A DNA stretch of 44,683 bases from an uncultured Prevotella sp. (lineage in GTDB: Bacteria > Bacteroidota > Bacteroidia > Bacteroidales > Bacteroidaceae). A program made the translations under genes and the position numbers. Below, piece by piece: positions 34,301 to 44,300 of this stretch (its first letter is position 1; each line of letters begins with the position of its first letter). Below the pieces are notes generated by a model. That model was given only the letters and a program-made list of their open reading frames with translations, did not search any database and was not told where the DNA came from. Location: positions 1 through 44,683 of the forward strand of contig URQS01000026.1 in the NCBI GenBank assembly GCA_900550035.1, read 5' to 3'.

Positions 34301-34331
34301 CAAAGATACAACAATATCTTAAACAGCCAAA
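34301..34331 (-). promoter_or_regulatory. Promoter of the decayed rubrerythrin gene
   Basis: On the minus strand, TTTG (34328-34331) and TATCTTTG (34301-34308) are separated by 19 bases. The -7 box fits TAnnTTTG exactly and ends 20 bases before the ATG at 34280. Confidence 0.6.
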
Positions 34332-34554
34332 GGAAATTTGTAATTTCACAACTTTTAATTCATTGTAATAAAAGTATACTTTCTTGTATAGCTCTTTTCA
34401 TATGAAGTTTTAGTTCATAACAATTTGTATAAACTTATACACAATATGATACACATGTTTATATCATTTGGTGCGCATTTTCAGATAAATAAATAATAAG
34501 AATACGTCAATTCAAAATGCTATTGCTTTTTGGTAATTACTTAAACAAAAATTG

Positions 34555-35050
34555 CTATCTTTCCTCTTCGAGTTTGTACTCAAACAGGCTTCGATAGACG
34601 TCCGTCAGTATGGTTAATTTGCGAACGATACGTAACCATCACACAAAGATAGAACCGACTAAAGAAACTGTCCTTCGTCCTTCTGGCTACCCATGCACAC
34701 TCTATCAATGATGTGGCCGCACGTTCCTTTATGCCGAGTATGGTCTGTAACTGTCTCTACTCTTCGGGAAATTTCCTTTCACAATTCTCAAGCATTTTGG
34801 CTTGCTATTCTCCTTGTGGGCCTCCGCCATGTCAAGTTCATCACGCAATTGTGATATCATGTCAATCTCTGCAAGGCTTACCACACCTTTGAGTGATGCT
34901 TTGATGACATCTATGCCGTGATGGTTGATGATACGTCCAGGTATGAGCTTTACCAACTCTTCGGGGGCGGTGATCCCTTGTGAGATTGCTCTCACCACGG
35001 GATACCTCAACAACATCTTTGTGCACGTCAAGACCACATACTGATTTCAT
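34555..35050 (-). pseudogene. IS110-family transposase, internally deleted and frameshifted
   Basis: From the ATG at 35050 the frame reads MKSVCGLDVHKD, the usual IS110 transposase start with the first catalytic Asp. It then breaks. A second frame (34729-35037) carries the middle part: EELVKLIPGRIINHHGIDVI, KASLKGVVSLAEIDMISQLR. A third region holds IKERAATS, SLIECAWVARRTKDSFFSRF, and the end DVYRSLFEYKLEEER with a TAG at 34555-34557. The whole spans about 500 bases, whereas an intact gene is near 1 kb, so several internal blocks are lost, including the transposase Ser motif region of the C-terminal domain. It cannot be functional. IS110 elements lack terminal inverted repeats, so its ends cannot be set. 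Confidence 0.75.
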
Positions 35051-35230
35051 AGGCTTGCATATTTGGAGTTAATGAATTCTACCCAAAAATAATTATAATT
35101 TGTGACTTAGAGCACGTTGATGCAAGATTTTAGGTATGTCGGTCTTGACATTTTAACGCAAGCAGCAAGCACTCGGAGATATTAATTTCTGTTTTTTATC
35201 CCAACTGGCTTATAATTCGGAAATTTTATC

Positions 35231-35238
35231 TAAATTTG
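35231..35238 (+). promoter_or_regulatory. -7 box for the glycosyltransferase operon
   Basis: TAAATTTG fits TAnnTTTG and lies 51 bases before the ATG at 35290. No convincing -33 TTG was seen. Confidence 0.4.
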
Positions 35239-35289
35239 CAATGATAACAACGTCAAACTGAATAAAACTCAAAAAAAACACACAGAAAT

Positions 35290-36222
35290 ATGTCGGCAAA
35301 ACCACTCATAAGCTTCATCGTGTACAGCCACGACGCTGAGCCTACCAATCTAAGGGCATGTCTGGACAGCATATTACAGCTTTCGCTGGCTGATGCGGAC
35401 AGAGAGATAATCATAGTAGACGACGGAGAGACTGCCGCCCCGCTGAGAATGTTGCTCTACAAAGAAGACGAAATAACGTACATCCACCTGAAGCGCAAAG
35501 GAGCATCGGCAGCATACACCTTGGCGCTGAGGCTGAGCACTGGACGCTACGTGCAAATGGTAGACAGCACTGACCGACTGCTGCGTGCACCATACGAGCA
35601 CTGTCTGGACATAGCACGCTATCACAATCCCGACGTTGTTTTCTTCAAGAACACGGACAATGCAGCCGACGCCACAACGCCATTCACATACGAGGGGCCT
35701 ATGCTGGGCTGCACATATATGAAGGGCAACACGATTCAAGCGGCCAAGATAGGCTACATGTTTGAGAAGAGCATGATCGTGTCGGAAGAATTCAACGAGA
35801 GAATAGCCGACAAGAACGAGTTTCTTACCAAGCTGCTGCTGCGCTCTGAACGCTTCTACTATACCGACGCTTACGCGTATCTGGCAAGTCAACAGACAGC
35901 ACAATCGGCCGCCAACAGTTCCGCCCACGCCAACCGGCTCGCAGAGACGGAGAAGACACTCGTGAACATGCTGAAACTCGTGGTGCCCGAAACCGACCGC
36001 CCAGCCTTGAGCCGTCGAATAGCCCAACTGACTATGGACTATCTGTGTGACGTAATACGCACAACGCACGACAAGAAGACGCTCGTCAAGACAATGGAAC
36101 GCCTGGCAAGAAAAGGTCTGTATCCCCTACCCGACCGCAACTACACCAAGAAGTACGCTTACTTCAGAAAGATGATTGGCAACCACATAACGCGAAACCT
36201 GCTCTTCTACCTTATAAAATAA
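35290..36222 (+). CDS. Glycosyltransferase family 2 protein
   Basis: The 310-residue protein starts with the GT-A nucleotide-sugar fold: ISFIVYSHDAEPTNLRACLDSIL, EIIIVDDGETAA (Asp44-Asp45), and GASAAYTLALRLSTGRYVQMVDSTD, in which Asp92-Ser-Thr-Asp95 takes the place of the metal-binding DxD motif. The second half (about 110-310) is more divergent and lacks membrane segments. It probably transfers a sugar in surface polysaccharide or glycoprotein synthesis; the donor and acceptor are unknown. It begins a closely spaced series with the PD40, phosphorylase and helicase genes (gaps 15-21 bases). Confidence 0.85.
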   Translation: MSAKPLISFIVYSHDAEPTNLRACLDSILQLSLADADREIIIVDDGETAAPLRMLLYKEDEITYIHLKRKGASAAYTLALRLSTGRYVQMVDSTDRLLRAPYEHCLDIARYHNPDVVFFKNTDNAADATTPFTYEGPMLGCTYMKGNTIQAAKIGYMFEKSMIVSEEFNERIADKNEFLTKLLLRSERFYYTDAYAYLASQQTAQSAANSSAHANRLAETEKTLVNMLKLVVPETDRPALSRRIAQLTMDYLCDVIRTTHDKKTLVKTMERLARKGLYPLPDRNYTKKYAYFRKMIGNHITRNLLFYLIK

Positions 36223-36243
36223 CGACTGAAACAAAATAGAATT

Positions 36244-37434
36244 ATGAACAGCAAGAAACTAATCATACTCCTGGCGCTCGCCGTAACCACATCGGGAATG
36301 AACGCTCAAACACGTAAGACACAGCGCTATAAGGGTAAGGCTACGGCTGTAAAACCACAGCCTACAGACAATCTGCCTGCCATGAATCCGACTGCCAGAG
36401 CCCTGTTTGACGACATGCTGGCAAGCACTCAGAAGGTGTTTGTAATTGACAGCACGGTAGTGGACATCGACAATGTGCTGGCTGAAATACCTCTGCCTGT
36501 AACTTACGGAAAATTCGTAAAATACAACTCTTTCTTCAACACTGACAAGGCAGACGACTCATACGTGTTTGTCAACGGATTCGGCAACCGCTGCTACTAC
36601 ACCGAGATGGGAAGCGACAGCATAGCCCGCCTCTACACACGCGACATGGTGGGCAACCAATGGGGCGAGCCACAGCCGATAGAGTCGGTTAACGGCAAAT
36701 TCAATGACATCAGTTTTCCATTCATGTCAAGCGACGGACAGACGTTGTACTTTGCTGGCGTTTCGGACGAAGAAGGACTGGGCAAGCGCGACATCTACAT
36801 GACAAAGATAGAGGCTGTCGAGGGAAAATTCCTCAACGCCGAGAATATCGGTCTGCCATTCAACTCGCCTTCAGACGATTTTGCCTACATCGTTGCCGAT
36901 GCTGACAAGTTGGCATGGTTTGCTTCAACCCGAAACCAGCCCGAAGGAAAGGTGTGCGTCTACACATTCGTCCCCACCGACACCCGACAGAATTACGACG
37001 CACTCACCATAGAAGAGAAAAAACTTCACAGTCTGGCTTGTCTGAATCGCATCCGCGAGACATGGCCTACGCCCGAGATGCGCGAGAAAGCCATGCAGCA
37101 GCTCAAACGCCTGAAAATGGAGAACAGCCAGATGCAAGCTAAGGCTGATGCCATAAACTTCGTAGTAAACGACAGAGTCACTTACACAAGTGTCAACCAA
37201 TTCAAATCGGAGGAAACACGTAAAGCTTACATCGCGACAACAAAGATGAAAAGCGAGCTTACCGCAAAAATGACCAAGCTTGCTGCCATGCGTGCCGAAT
37301 ACCATACAGCTGCTGCTGGCAACAAGGCGCAGATAGGACAGCAAATACAGCAACTGGAACTGCAGACAAACCTGTTGCGACAGGAACTCAAAAAGACGTT
37401 GGGCGAACTGCGACAGAAGGAGTGTAAGTTGTAA
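36244..37434 (+). CDS. PD40 beta-propeller protein with C-terminal coiled coil, secreted
   Basis: The 396-residue protein has a signal peptide ending near AQA/T at residues 20-23 (LLALAVTTSGMNAQT). The central part contains WD40-like PD40 segments: ISFPFMSSDGQTLYFAGVSD and a following GKRDIYMTKIE, as in OmpA-associated surface proteins. Residues about 290-396 are helical and charged (KAMQQLKRLKMENSQMQAKA and LQTNLLRQELKKTLGELRQK) and look like a coiled coil. No OmpA domain follows. A periplasmic scaffold or envelope role is inferred. It lies 21 bases after the glycosyltransferase gene. Confidence 0.75.
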   Translation: MNSKKLIILLALAVTTSGMNAQTRKTQRYKGKATAVKPQPTDNLPAMNPTARALFDDMLASTQKVFVIDSTVVDIDNVLAEIPLPVTYGKFVKYNSFFNTDKADDSYVFVNGFGNRCYYTEMGSDSIARLYTRDMVGNQWGEPQPIESVNGKFNDISFPFMSSDGQTLYFAGVSDEEGLGKRDIYMTKIEAVEGKFLNAENIGLPFNSPSDDFAYIVADADKLAWFASTRNQPEGKVCVYTFVPTDTRQNYDALTIEEKKLHSLACLNRIRETWPTPEMREKAMQQLKRLKMENSQMQAKADAINFVVNDRVTYTSVNQFKSEETRKAYIATTKMKSELTAKMTKLAAMRAEYHTAAAGNKAQIGQQIQQLELQTNLLRQELKKTLGELRQKECKL

Positions 37435-37449
37435 TTTCAAAAATCAATT

Positions 37450-38328
37450 ATGGAGAAGAAGTATTTTGCTGCTTCGGAGCTGATTATCAACGGCGACGGC
37501 AGCGTTTTCCATTTGCACCTTAAACCGGAACATCTGGCAGACAAGGTGATATTGGTAGGCGACCCAGGACGTGTGGCGCTTGTGGCATCACATCTGAGCG
37601 ACATAGAGTGTGAGGTAGAGAGCCGCGAATTCCGCACCGTGACCGGACAGTATGAGGGCAAGCGCATCACGGTGGTGTCTACAGGCATAGGGTGCGACAA
37701 CATCGACATAGTGATGAACGAGCTTGACGCTCTTGCCAACATCGACTTCAACACACGCACGGAGAAGAATCAGACACGTAGCCTTGAAATAGTTAGAATA
37801 GGCACTTGCGGCGGACTGCAACTCAACACTCCCGAAGGCACGTTCGTGTGCTCGGAATATTCGGTGGGATTCGACGGATTGCTCAACTTCTACGCCGGAC
37901 GCAATGCTGTGTGCGACCTTCAGATGGAACGCGCACTCATCAACCATCTCGGATGGACGGGCAACATGTGCCAGCCCTATCCTTATGTAATCAAGGCGGA
38001 CGAGACGCTCGTAGAGCGCATAGCAGAAGGAATGGTGAGGGGAATCACGGTGGCGTGCGGCGGATTCTTCGGTCCGCAGGGCAGACAGCTGCGCATTCCA
38101 CTTGCCGACCCTAACCAGAACGAGAAGATAGAGAGCTTCGAATACAACGGATTGCACATAACCAATTTCGAGATGGAAAGCTCGGCGCTGGCAGGACTGG
38201 CACGTCTGATGGGACATCATGCCACAACCGTTTGCATGGTGATTGCCAACCGAAGAGCCGGACGTGCCGACACAGCATACAAGAATCATATCGACGACCT
38301 GATAAGACTGGTGCTCGAAAGATTATAA
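37450..38328 (+). CDS. Nucleoside phosphorylase (uridine phosphorylase-like)
   Basis: The 292-residue enzyme is in the PNP/UDP phosphorylase superfamily. Key motifs are ILVGDPGRVALVA (phosphate site), VVSTGIGCDNIDIVM, RIGTCGGLQLNTPEG, and ITNFEMESSALAGLA, where Glu-Met-Glu binds the ribose. The base-binding region near 160-235 is divergent. It cleaves a nucleoside with phosphate to a free base and ribose-1-phosphate for salvage. Uridine is the likely substrate; purine nucleosides are an alternative. The gene begins 15 bases after the PD40 gene. Confidence 0.88.
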   Translation: MEKKYFAASELIINGDGSVFHLHLKPEHLADKVILVGDPGRVALVASHLSDIECEVESREFRTVTGQYEGKRITVVSTGIGCDNIDIVMNELDALANIDFNTRTEKNQTRSLEIVRIGTCGGLQLNTPEGTFVCSEYSVGFDGLLNFYAGRNAVCDLQMERALINHLGWTGNMCQPYPYVIKADETLVERIAEGMVRGITVACGGFFGPQGRQLRIPLADPNQNEKIESFEYNGLHITNFEMESSALAGLARLMGHHATTVCMVIANRRAGRADTAYKNHIDDLIRLVLERL

Positions 38329-38343
38329 TACGACCCATAATAG

Positions 38344-38973
38344 ATGGATTTAAATGAAATAATAAGTCGCAACCTCGCGCTGCCTGCTGCACAGATTGCT
38401 GCTGACGTAAACAAGGCGTTGGAGAAGCACAGCTCTGTAGTAGTGACAGCGCCTCCAGGTGCCGGTAAGTCGACGTTGTTGCCGCTTACCATAATGGCAG
38501 GGCTGAACAATGGCGCGAAAGGACCTAACGGCGCTGGCAAGGTGCTGATGCTCGAACCGCGCCGACTCGCCGCCCGACAGATAGCCGAACGGATGGCTCA
38601 GATGATAGGCGAACCCGTAGGACTGACCGTAGGCTATAGGGTAAGATTTGAGAGCAAGGTGTCGAGCCAGACCAGGATTGAGGTACTGACCGAAGGCATT
38701 CTGACACGAATGCTGGTGGACGACGCTACACTTGAGGGTGTGGACGTTGTGATTTTCGACGAGTTTCACGAGCGCAGCGTCAACTCCGACCTGGCGCTGG
38801 CCCTGACACGCCAAGCGCAGGAGATAATCAGACCCGACATAAAGATAGTAATAATGTCGGCAACTATCGACGCTTCGTCTATATGCAACAAACTGAAGGC
38901 TCCGCTTATTGAGAGCGAGGGACGTATGTTTAATGTAGAAATAACGAACGCCGAGACTGACTCCGACCGATGA
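38344..38973 (+). CDS. hrpB: ATP-dependent helicase HrpB, N-terminal part ended by in-frame TGA
   Basis: The 209-residue fragment holds the first RecA-like domain of the DEAH-box helicase HrpB: Walker A APPGAGKST (about 36-44), DEFHERS (Asp139-His142), and the SAT motif MSATI (about 171-175). It ends at a TGA (38971-38973) right where the linker to the second domain begins. The next codons continue in the same frame with EMPQRAAAATVEAHN, and the two parts add up to about 842 codons, the normal length of HrpB. Either a nonsense change, a pair of compensating frameshifts near 38965-38995, or a sequencing error explains the split. It begins 15 bases after the phosphorylase gene. Confidence 0.85.
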   Translation: MDLNEIISRNLALPAAQIAADVNKALEKHSSVVVTAPPGAGKSTLLPLTIMAGLNNGAKGPNGAGKVLMLEPRRLAARQIAERMAQMIGEPVGLTVGYRVRFESKVSSQTRIEVLTEGILTRMLVDDATLEGVDVVIFDEFHERSVNSDLALALTRQAQEIIRPDIKIVIMSATIDASSICNKLKAPLIESEGRMFNVEITNAETDSDR

Positions 38974-38976
38974 GAA

Positions 38977-40872
38977 ATGCCACAGAGGGCTGCGGCTGCA
39001 ACGGTAGAGGCGCACAACAGGTACAAGGGCGACATCCTGGTATTCCTGCCCGGACAGGGCGAGATAGAACGCTGCCAGCAATTGCTTGGCACTTCACTAC
39101 AGCCCACAAGGGTGCTGCCGCTATATGGCAATCTGCCACCCGAACAGCAACGCAAGGCTATAGCTCCATCAAGGGAGGGCGAGCGCAAAGTTGTGCTCGC
39201 TACGCCAATTGCCGAGACTTCGATTACGATAGAAGGTGTGAGGGTGGTGGTGGACTCCGGTCTGTGCCGACAAATGGTGTTCGATGCACGCACAGGACTG
39301 AGCCATCTCGAAACTGTGCGCATCAGCATGGACATGGCTGCACAGCGCAGCGGACGTGCCGGACGCGTTGCTGAGGGCGTATGCTACAGACTGTGGACCA
39401 AAGCCTCAGAACACCTTATGGCTGAACAGCGAAAACCAGAGATAGAGGAAGCCGACCTGGCGCCGATGCTACTGGACATTGCGGCATTCGGCGAGAACGA
39501 CATAAAGGCTCTGCCTTGGCTCACGACACCACCGCAGAGCAACGTTGTCAAGGCACACAGTCTTCTACTAACACTTGGAGCAATAGACGAAAAGGGCTGC
39601 ATAACGACACTCGGTAAGCGCATGGCTACCCTACCCTGCCACCCACGTATTGCAAGAATGATTCTGCAAGCTGCCGACCAGCAACTCAAGGGTGTGGCGT
39701 GCGACATAGCTGCCATACTTGAGGAGAAAGACCCTATGGGCGAAACAGCCGGAACTGACCTCGCATTGAGGATTACGGCTCTACGCCAGGCACGCAGAAA
39801 CAGGCAGACGGGCAGATGGCAGCGTATTGCGCAGATAGCTGCCGAATACAGGCGTATGGCCCATGTAGCTGAAGACAACAACGACGTAGCACCTACTGAC
39901 GTTGGAATGCTGGTGGCTTATGCCTACCCCGAGCGAATAGCCATGAGCACCAACAACATTGGCGGCTACCGACTGGCAAGCGGCGCTAACGTGACGCTTG
40001 AGCAGAACGACTCGCAGGCGGCTCACGAGTGGCTGGCAATAGCCTCGCTCAACAATGCCCCGACCGCAGCAGGACGCGTATTTCTCGCGGTTCCGCTCAA
40101 TCCCGACGACCTTGACGATTCGATAGTCAAGCAACGCGACAACGTGGCGTGGGACAACAAGCAGGGATGTGTACTGATGCAGACGGAGAGAAGGATTGGC
40201 AAGCTGACCGTAAGCTCCAAGCCAATTCATAATGCCGACAACGAGGAAGTTATAAATATAATATGTGAGGCTGCAAAAAAAGACGGACTGAGCATGTTGG
40301 CCTGGAGCGAGACTGACGTGACTCGTCTGCAGAACCGGGTAGCTCAAGTGGCTGCCTGGCACCCCGAGCTGCACATTCCCGACATCTCAACCTGCCACAT
40401 GACTGCCAATGCCAAGGATTGGTTGCCGCTGTATCTTGACGAGGGAGGACACATAAAGTCGACTACTGCCGAACTGAAGAAACTTAACCTCGCAGAAATT
40501 CTGTGGAACACGATTCCATACGAAACGCAACAGGAAATAGACCGCATCGCGCCTACTCACATAGCCGTGCCGACAGGATCGCACATTCGCATAGACTACC
40601 GACAGGGAGCCGAGGCCCCAGTGCTTAGCGTACGTCTACAGGAATGCTTCGGAATGGAACGCACGCCATGCGTAGACGACGGAAGGCAACCGCTGCTTAT
40701 GGAACTGCTGTCGCCCGGATTCAAACCTGTACAGCTGACGCAAGACCTCGAAAGCTTCTGGCAAACGACATACTTTGAAGTGCGCAAGGAACTGCGACGC
40801 AGATATCCCAAACACTACTGGCCCGAAAATCCATTGGAGGCAGAGGCTGTAAGGGGCGTGAAGAAGTTTTGA
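38977..40872 (+). CDS. hrpB: ATP-dependent helicase HrpB, C-terminal part
   Basis: The 631-residue fragment carries the second RecA domain and the HrpB-specific tail. DILVFLPGQGEIERC, VVLATPIAETSITIEGVRVV and QRSGRAGRVAEGVCYRLW are helicase motifs IV-VI. Further on, GCITTLGKRMATLPCHPRI is the winged-helix region, and the C-terminal YFEVRKELRRRYPKHYWPENP is the HrpB signature. The ATG at 38977 comes three bases after the TGA of the first part, so reinitiation could make this fragment. A helicase lacking its Walker A domain would be inactive alone; activity would need association with the first fragment. The physiological role of HrpB is poorly known. Confidence 0.85.
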   Translation: MPQRAAAATVEAHNRYKGDILVFLPGQGEIERCQQLLGTSLQPTRVLPLYGNLPPEQQRKAIAPSREGERKVVLATPIAETSITIEGVRVVVDSGLCRQMVFDARTGLSHLETVRISMDMAAQRSGRAGRVAEGVCYRLWTKASEHLMAEQRKPEIEEADLAPMLLDIAAFGENDIKALPWLTTPPQSNVVKAHSLLLTLGAIDEKGCITTLGKRMATLPCHPRIARMILQAADQQLKGVACDIAAILEEKDPMGETAGTDLALRITALRQARRNRQTGRWQRIAQIAAEYRRMAHVAEDNNDVAPTDVGMLVAYAYPERIAMSTNNIGGYRLASGANVTLEQNDSQAAHEWLAIASLNNAPTAAGRVFLAVPLNPDDLDDSIVKQRDNVAWDNKQGCVLMQTERRIGKLTVSSKPIHNADNEEVINIICEAAKKDGLSMLAWSETDVTRLQNRVAQVAAWHPELHIPDISTCHMTANAKDWLPLYLDEGGHIKSTTAELKKLNLAEILWNTIPYETQQEIDRIAPTHIAVPTGSHIRIDYRQGAEAPVLSVRLQECFGMERTPCVDDGRQPLLMELLSPGFKPVQLTQDLESFWQTTYFEVRKELRRRYPKHYWPENPLEAEAVRGVKKF

Positions 40873-40982
40873 ATTTTGAATCGTTCGCTGCTTCGCATGC
40901 GATTGTGAATTATTCAATTATGAATTTTGAATATTTTCGCATCCTAACAATTTAACATTTATCATTTAACACTTAACATAAA
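40866..40982. repeat. AT-rich intergenic repeat tract
   Basis: Short units recur: TTGAATTTTGAAT, TGAATTATTCAATTATGAAT, and AACATTT/AACACTTAACA. They look like degenerate intergenic repeats of the Prevotella type; they code for nothing. They fill most of the gap between hrpB and the small gene at 40994. Confidence 0.45.
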
Positions 40983-40993
40983 AAATAAGAATA

Positions 40994-41239
40994 ATGGCAA
41001 ACAAAAGTTTACTGATTAAGGACACAACAGTCGACGAGCGTATGGAAATCGTAAAAGTAGCACTTGGCGGTTTCGGCGATGCCGAATGTGAAGGCATCGA
41101 CATGGACGACCTCTACGACGACTATATCTTCGGACGCAAGGAACTGGCTGAGATAAACAGAGAATTCAGCGCACAGAATGCCGGCACCGTAAGAGCCGAC
41201 AAGGCCGACCAGCCTGCCGGTTGCGGAATGGGCAGATAA
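40994..41239 (+). CDS. Small conserved protein of unknown function (81 residues)
   Basis: The protein begins MANKSLLIKDTTVDERMEIV and is acidic in the middle (IDMDDLYDDYIFGRKELAEI), ending in a Cys- and Gly-bearing tail QPAGCGMGR. Related short proteins in Bacteroidetes are, in my recollection, sometimes labelled PurH in databases; nothing here resembles the PurH domains, so that name should not be used. It is likely cytoplasmic and helical. The gene is separate from hrpB by an AT-rich tract and from the next gene by 104 bases. Confidence 0.65.
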   Translation: MANKSLLIKDTTVDERMEIVKVALGGFGDAECEGIDMDDLYDDYIFGRKELAEINREFSAQNAGTVRADKADQPAGCGMGR

Positions 41240-41274
41240 ACACCCTCAGAGCAAATAGAATTAACAGACGGAAC

Positions 41275-41314
41275 AATCTGATGTTACTTCAGATAAAGTA
41301 ATCTGATATTACTC
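41275..41314 (+). promoter_or_regulatory. Direct repeat upstream of the S41 gene, possible operator
   Basis: AATCTGATGTTACTT (41275-41289) and AATCTGATATTACTC (41300-41314) differ at two of 15 positions and are 25 bases apart. The second copy also contains the inverted pair AGTAAT/ATTACT (41298-41313). It lies 30-69 bases before the ATG at 41344, suitable for regulator binding. Confidence 0.35.
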
Positions 41315-41343
41315 AAACCAAATCAACTAATAAAATAATAGCT

Positions 41344-44300
41344 ATGAACAAGCTTGTACTAACCACACTCCTGGCCGCCTACGGCTTTGCCGCGCAAGCG
41401 CAAGACAATCCTTTATGGATGCGCCACCCGGCAATTTCGCCCGACGGCAAGACTATCGCGTTCTCTTTCCGTGGCGACATCTTCACCGTGTCGTCAAACG
41501 GAGGAACAGCCAAACAAATCACGTCGAACGCTGCATTCGACTCCTATCCTGTATGGAGCCCCGACGGCAAGAACATCGCTTTTGCGTCGAGCCGCGAGGG
41601 CAGTATTGACGTATGGGTTATGAACGCCGACGGAGGCATTCCACGCCGCGTGACAACCCACAGCGGCAACGAATATCCGCTGCGCTGGAAGGACAACTCA
41701 ACAATCCTGTTCAAGACCTCGATGATGCCTACTACAAAGTCGATAATATTTGCAGGATCATTCCCACAGATTTATTCAGTAGGAATAGACGGAGGACGCC
41801 CTAAGATGTACTCTGAGGTAACTATGGACGCGCTCGACATCAACGCCTCGGGCGACGTGCTCTATATGGACCGCAAGGGATATGAGGACGAATGGCGCAA
41901 ACATCACCGCTCGCCTATCACTCGCGACATCTGGCTCAAAAGCGGAGAGAAGTTTAAGAAGCTGACCACATTCGACGGCGAAGACCGCGACCCGGTATGG
42001 GCTGCCGACGGCAAGTCGTTCTACTATCTGAGCGAACAGAACGGCACACTCAACATCTACCGCCGCACTCTCGATGGCAAGGAGACACGCATCACCAACC
42101 ACGAGAAGAATCCCGTACGCTTCCTCTCGGTCGCTGCTGACGGCACCCTGTGCTATGGCTACGACGGCGAAATATACACCATACGTGAGGGAGCACAGCC
42201 CCAAAAGACTGCCATAAAGATTGTGGCTGACAACGAGGGCAAGGAACTGATACGACAAATCAAGAACTCTGGTGCCTATAACATCAAGCTGTCGCCCAAC
42301 GGAAAGGAAATAGGATTTGTGCTGCATGGTGACGTGTACGTTACATCGATAGAATACCGCACTACAAAGCAGATAACAAACACTCCCGAACAGGAGCGCG
42401 ACATAGACTTTGCGCCCGACGGACGCACCATCATCTACGACTCGGAGCGCAACGGACTGTGGCAAATCTACTCTACAACCATCAAGAACAAGGACGATAA
42501 GCAGTTTGCTTATGCTACCGAACTTGTGGAGGAGCGTCTGACACAATCCGACCAGACTTCATTCCATCCGAAATTCAGCCCTAACGGCAAGCAGATTGCT
42601 TTCTGGGAAAACCGTGGCACTCTGCGCGTGATGGACGCCAAGGGCAAGAACGTGAAGACGGTAATGGACGGCAAATACGTCTATTCGTACAGCGACGGCG
42701 ACATAGACTACACATGGAGCCCCGACAGCAAGTGGCTGCTATCCTCGTACATCGGCGTGGGAGGTTGGAACAATTCGGACATCGCCCTGGTAAATGCTTC
42801 GGGCAACGGCGAAATACACAACCTCACCGAAAGCGGATATAATGAGGGCGACGCCAAGTGGGTGCTCGGAGGCAAGGCCATGCTGTTCAGCAGCGACCGT
42901 GCCGGATACCGCAGCCACGGCAGCTGGGGAGCTGAGTCGGACGCTTACTTGATGTTCTTCGACCTTGAGGCTTACGAGCGCTTCCGCATGAACAAGGAGG
43001 AGCGTGCCCTGGCTAAGGAGAACATGACTAATAAGGAGAAGAAGCAGGAGGAAAAGAAGGAAGAGAAGGAGAAGAAGAATCTTGAGAAGCCGAAAGCACA
43101 GGAGACAGAGGATCTGAAGTTCGACCTTGATAACTGCCGCGACCGCATCGTGCGCCTCACGGTAAACTCCTCGTTCCTCGGCGACGCCTTGCTCGACAAG
43201 GATGGCGAGAACATCTACTATAAGGCTTCGTTTGAGGGTGGTGCCGACCTGTGGCGCCGCAACCTTATTACAGGCCATACTGAACTGCTGATGAAGAACC
43301 TCGGAGGTGGTGAGATGGTGTTCGACAAGACTTACCAGAACATCTATCTGGCTGGCGACGGCGGCATCAAGAAGGTTACGCCATCAAGCAGAGCCGTCAA
43401 GAATATCGACTTCGAAGCTCCGTTCAACTATCAGCCCTACAAGGAGCGCGCCTATATGTTCGACCACGTTTGGCGACAGGTGAAGGACAAGTTCTACGAC
43501 AAGAACCTGCATGGCGTAGACTGGGAAGGCTACCGCAAGACTTACGAGCGCTTCCTGCCCTACATCAACAACAACAGCGACTTCCAGGAGATGCTGAGCG
43601 AGATGCTAGGCGAACTGAACGCATCGCATACAGGCGCAAGATACAACGGACTGTGGGCTTCGATGCAGACAGCAAACCTCGGACTTTTCTTCGACGACAA
43701 CTACACAGGCGACGGCCTGAAGATTGAGGAGGTTGTGAAGGGCAGCGAGATTGCCTGCAAGCAGACCGATGTAAAGGCGGGCTGCATCATCGAGAAAATC
43801 GACGGTACAGAAATCAAAGCCGGTATGGACTACTTCCCGCTACTCGACGGAAAGATTGGCAAACCAATCCGACTGACCGTTCGCGCCAAGGGAGGCCGCA
43901 CTTTCGACATTACTACAAAGGGAATGTCAATGGCCAAGGTGAACGAACTGCTATACAAGCGTTGGGTGGAGCGCAACCGCCAGCTGGTAGACAGCCTGTC
44001 GGGTGGCCGACTCGCCTATGTACACGTAAAGGCAATGAACAGCGAGAGCTTCCGTACAGTCTATCGTGAGCTGCTGAGCGACAAGAACCGCAACCGCGAG
44101 GCTGTAATCGTTGACGAGCGTCACAACGGAGGCGGATGGCTGCACGACGACCTGTGTACGCTGCTCAACGGCAAGGAATATCAGAAGTTCATGCCACGTG
44201 GACAATACATCGGTCGCGACCCGTTCAACAAGTGGGTGAAGCCTTCATGCGTGCTCATCTGTGAGGATGACTACAGCAACGGCCATGGATTCCCATTGGT

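Noticed and set aside
38971..38973. Selenocysteine or programmed read-through at the hrpB TGA
   Set aside because: HrpB has no Cys/Sec site in the linker, and no stem-loop suitable for recoding was seen after the stop.
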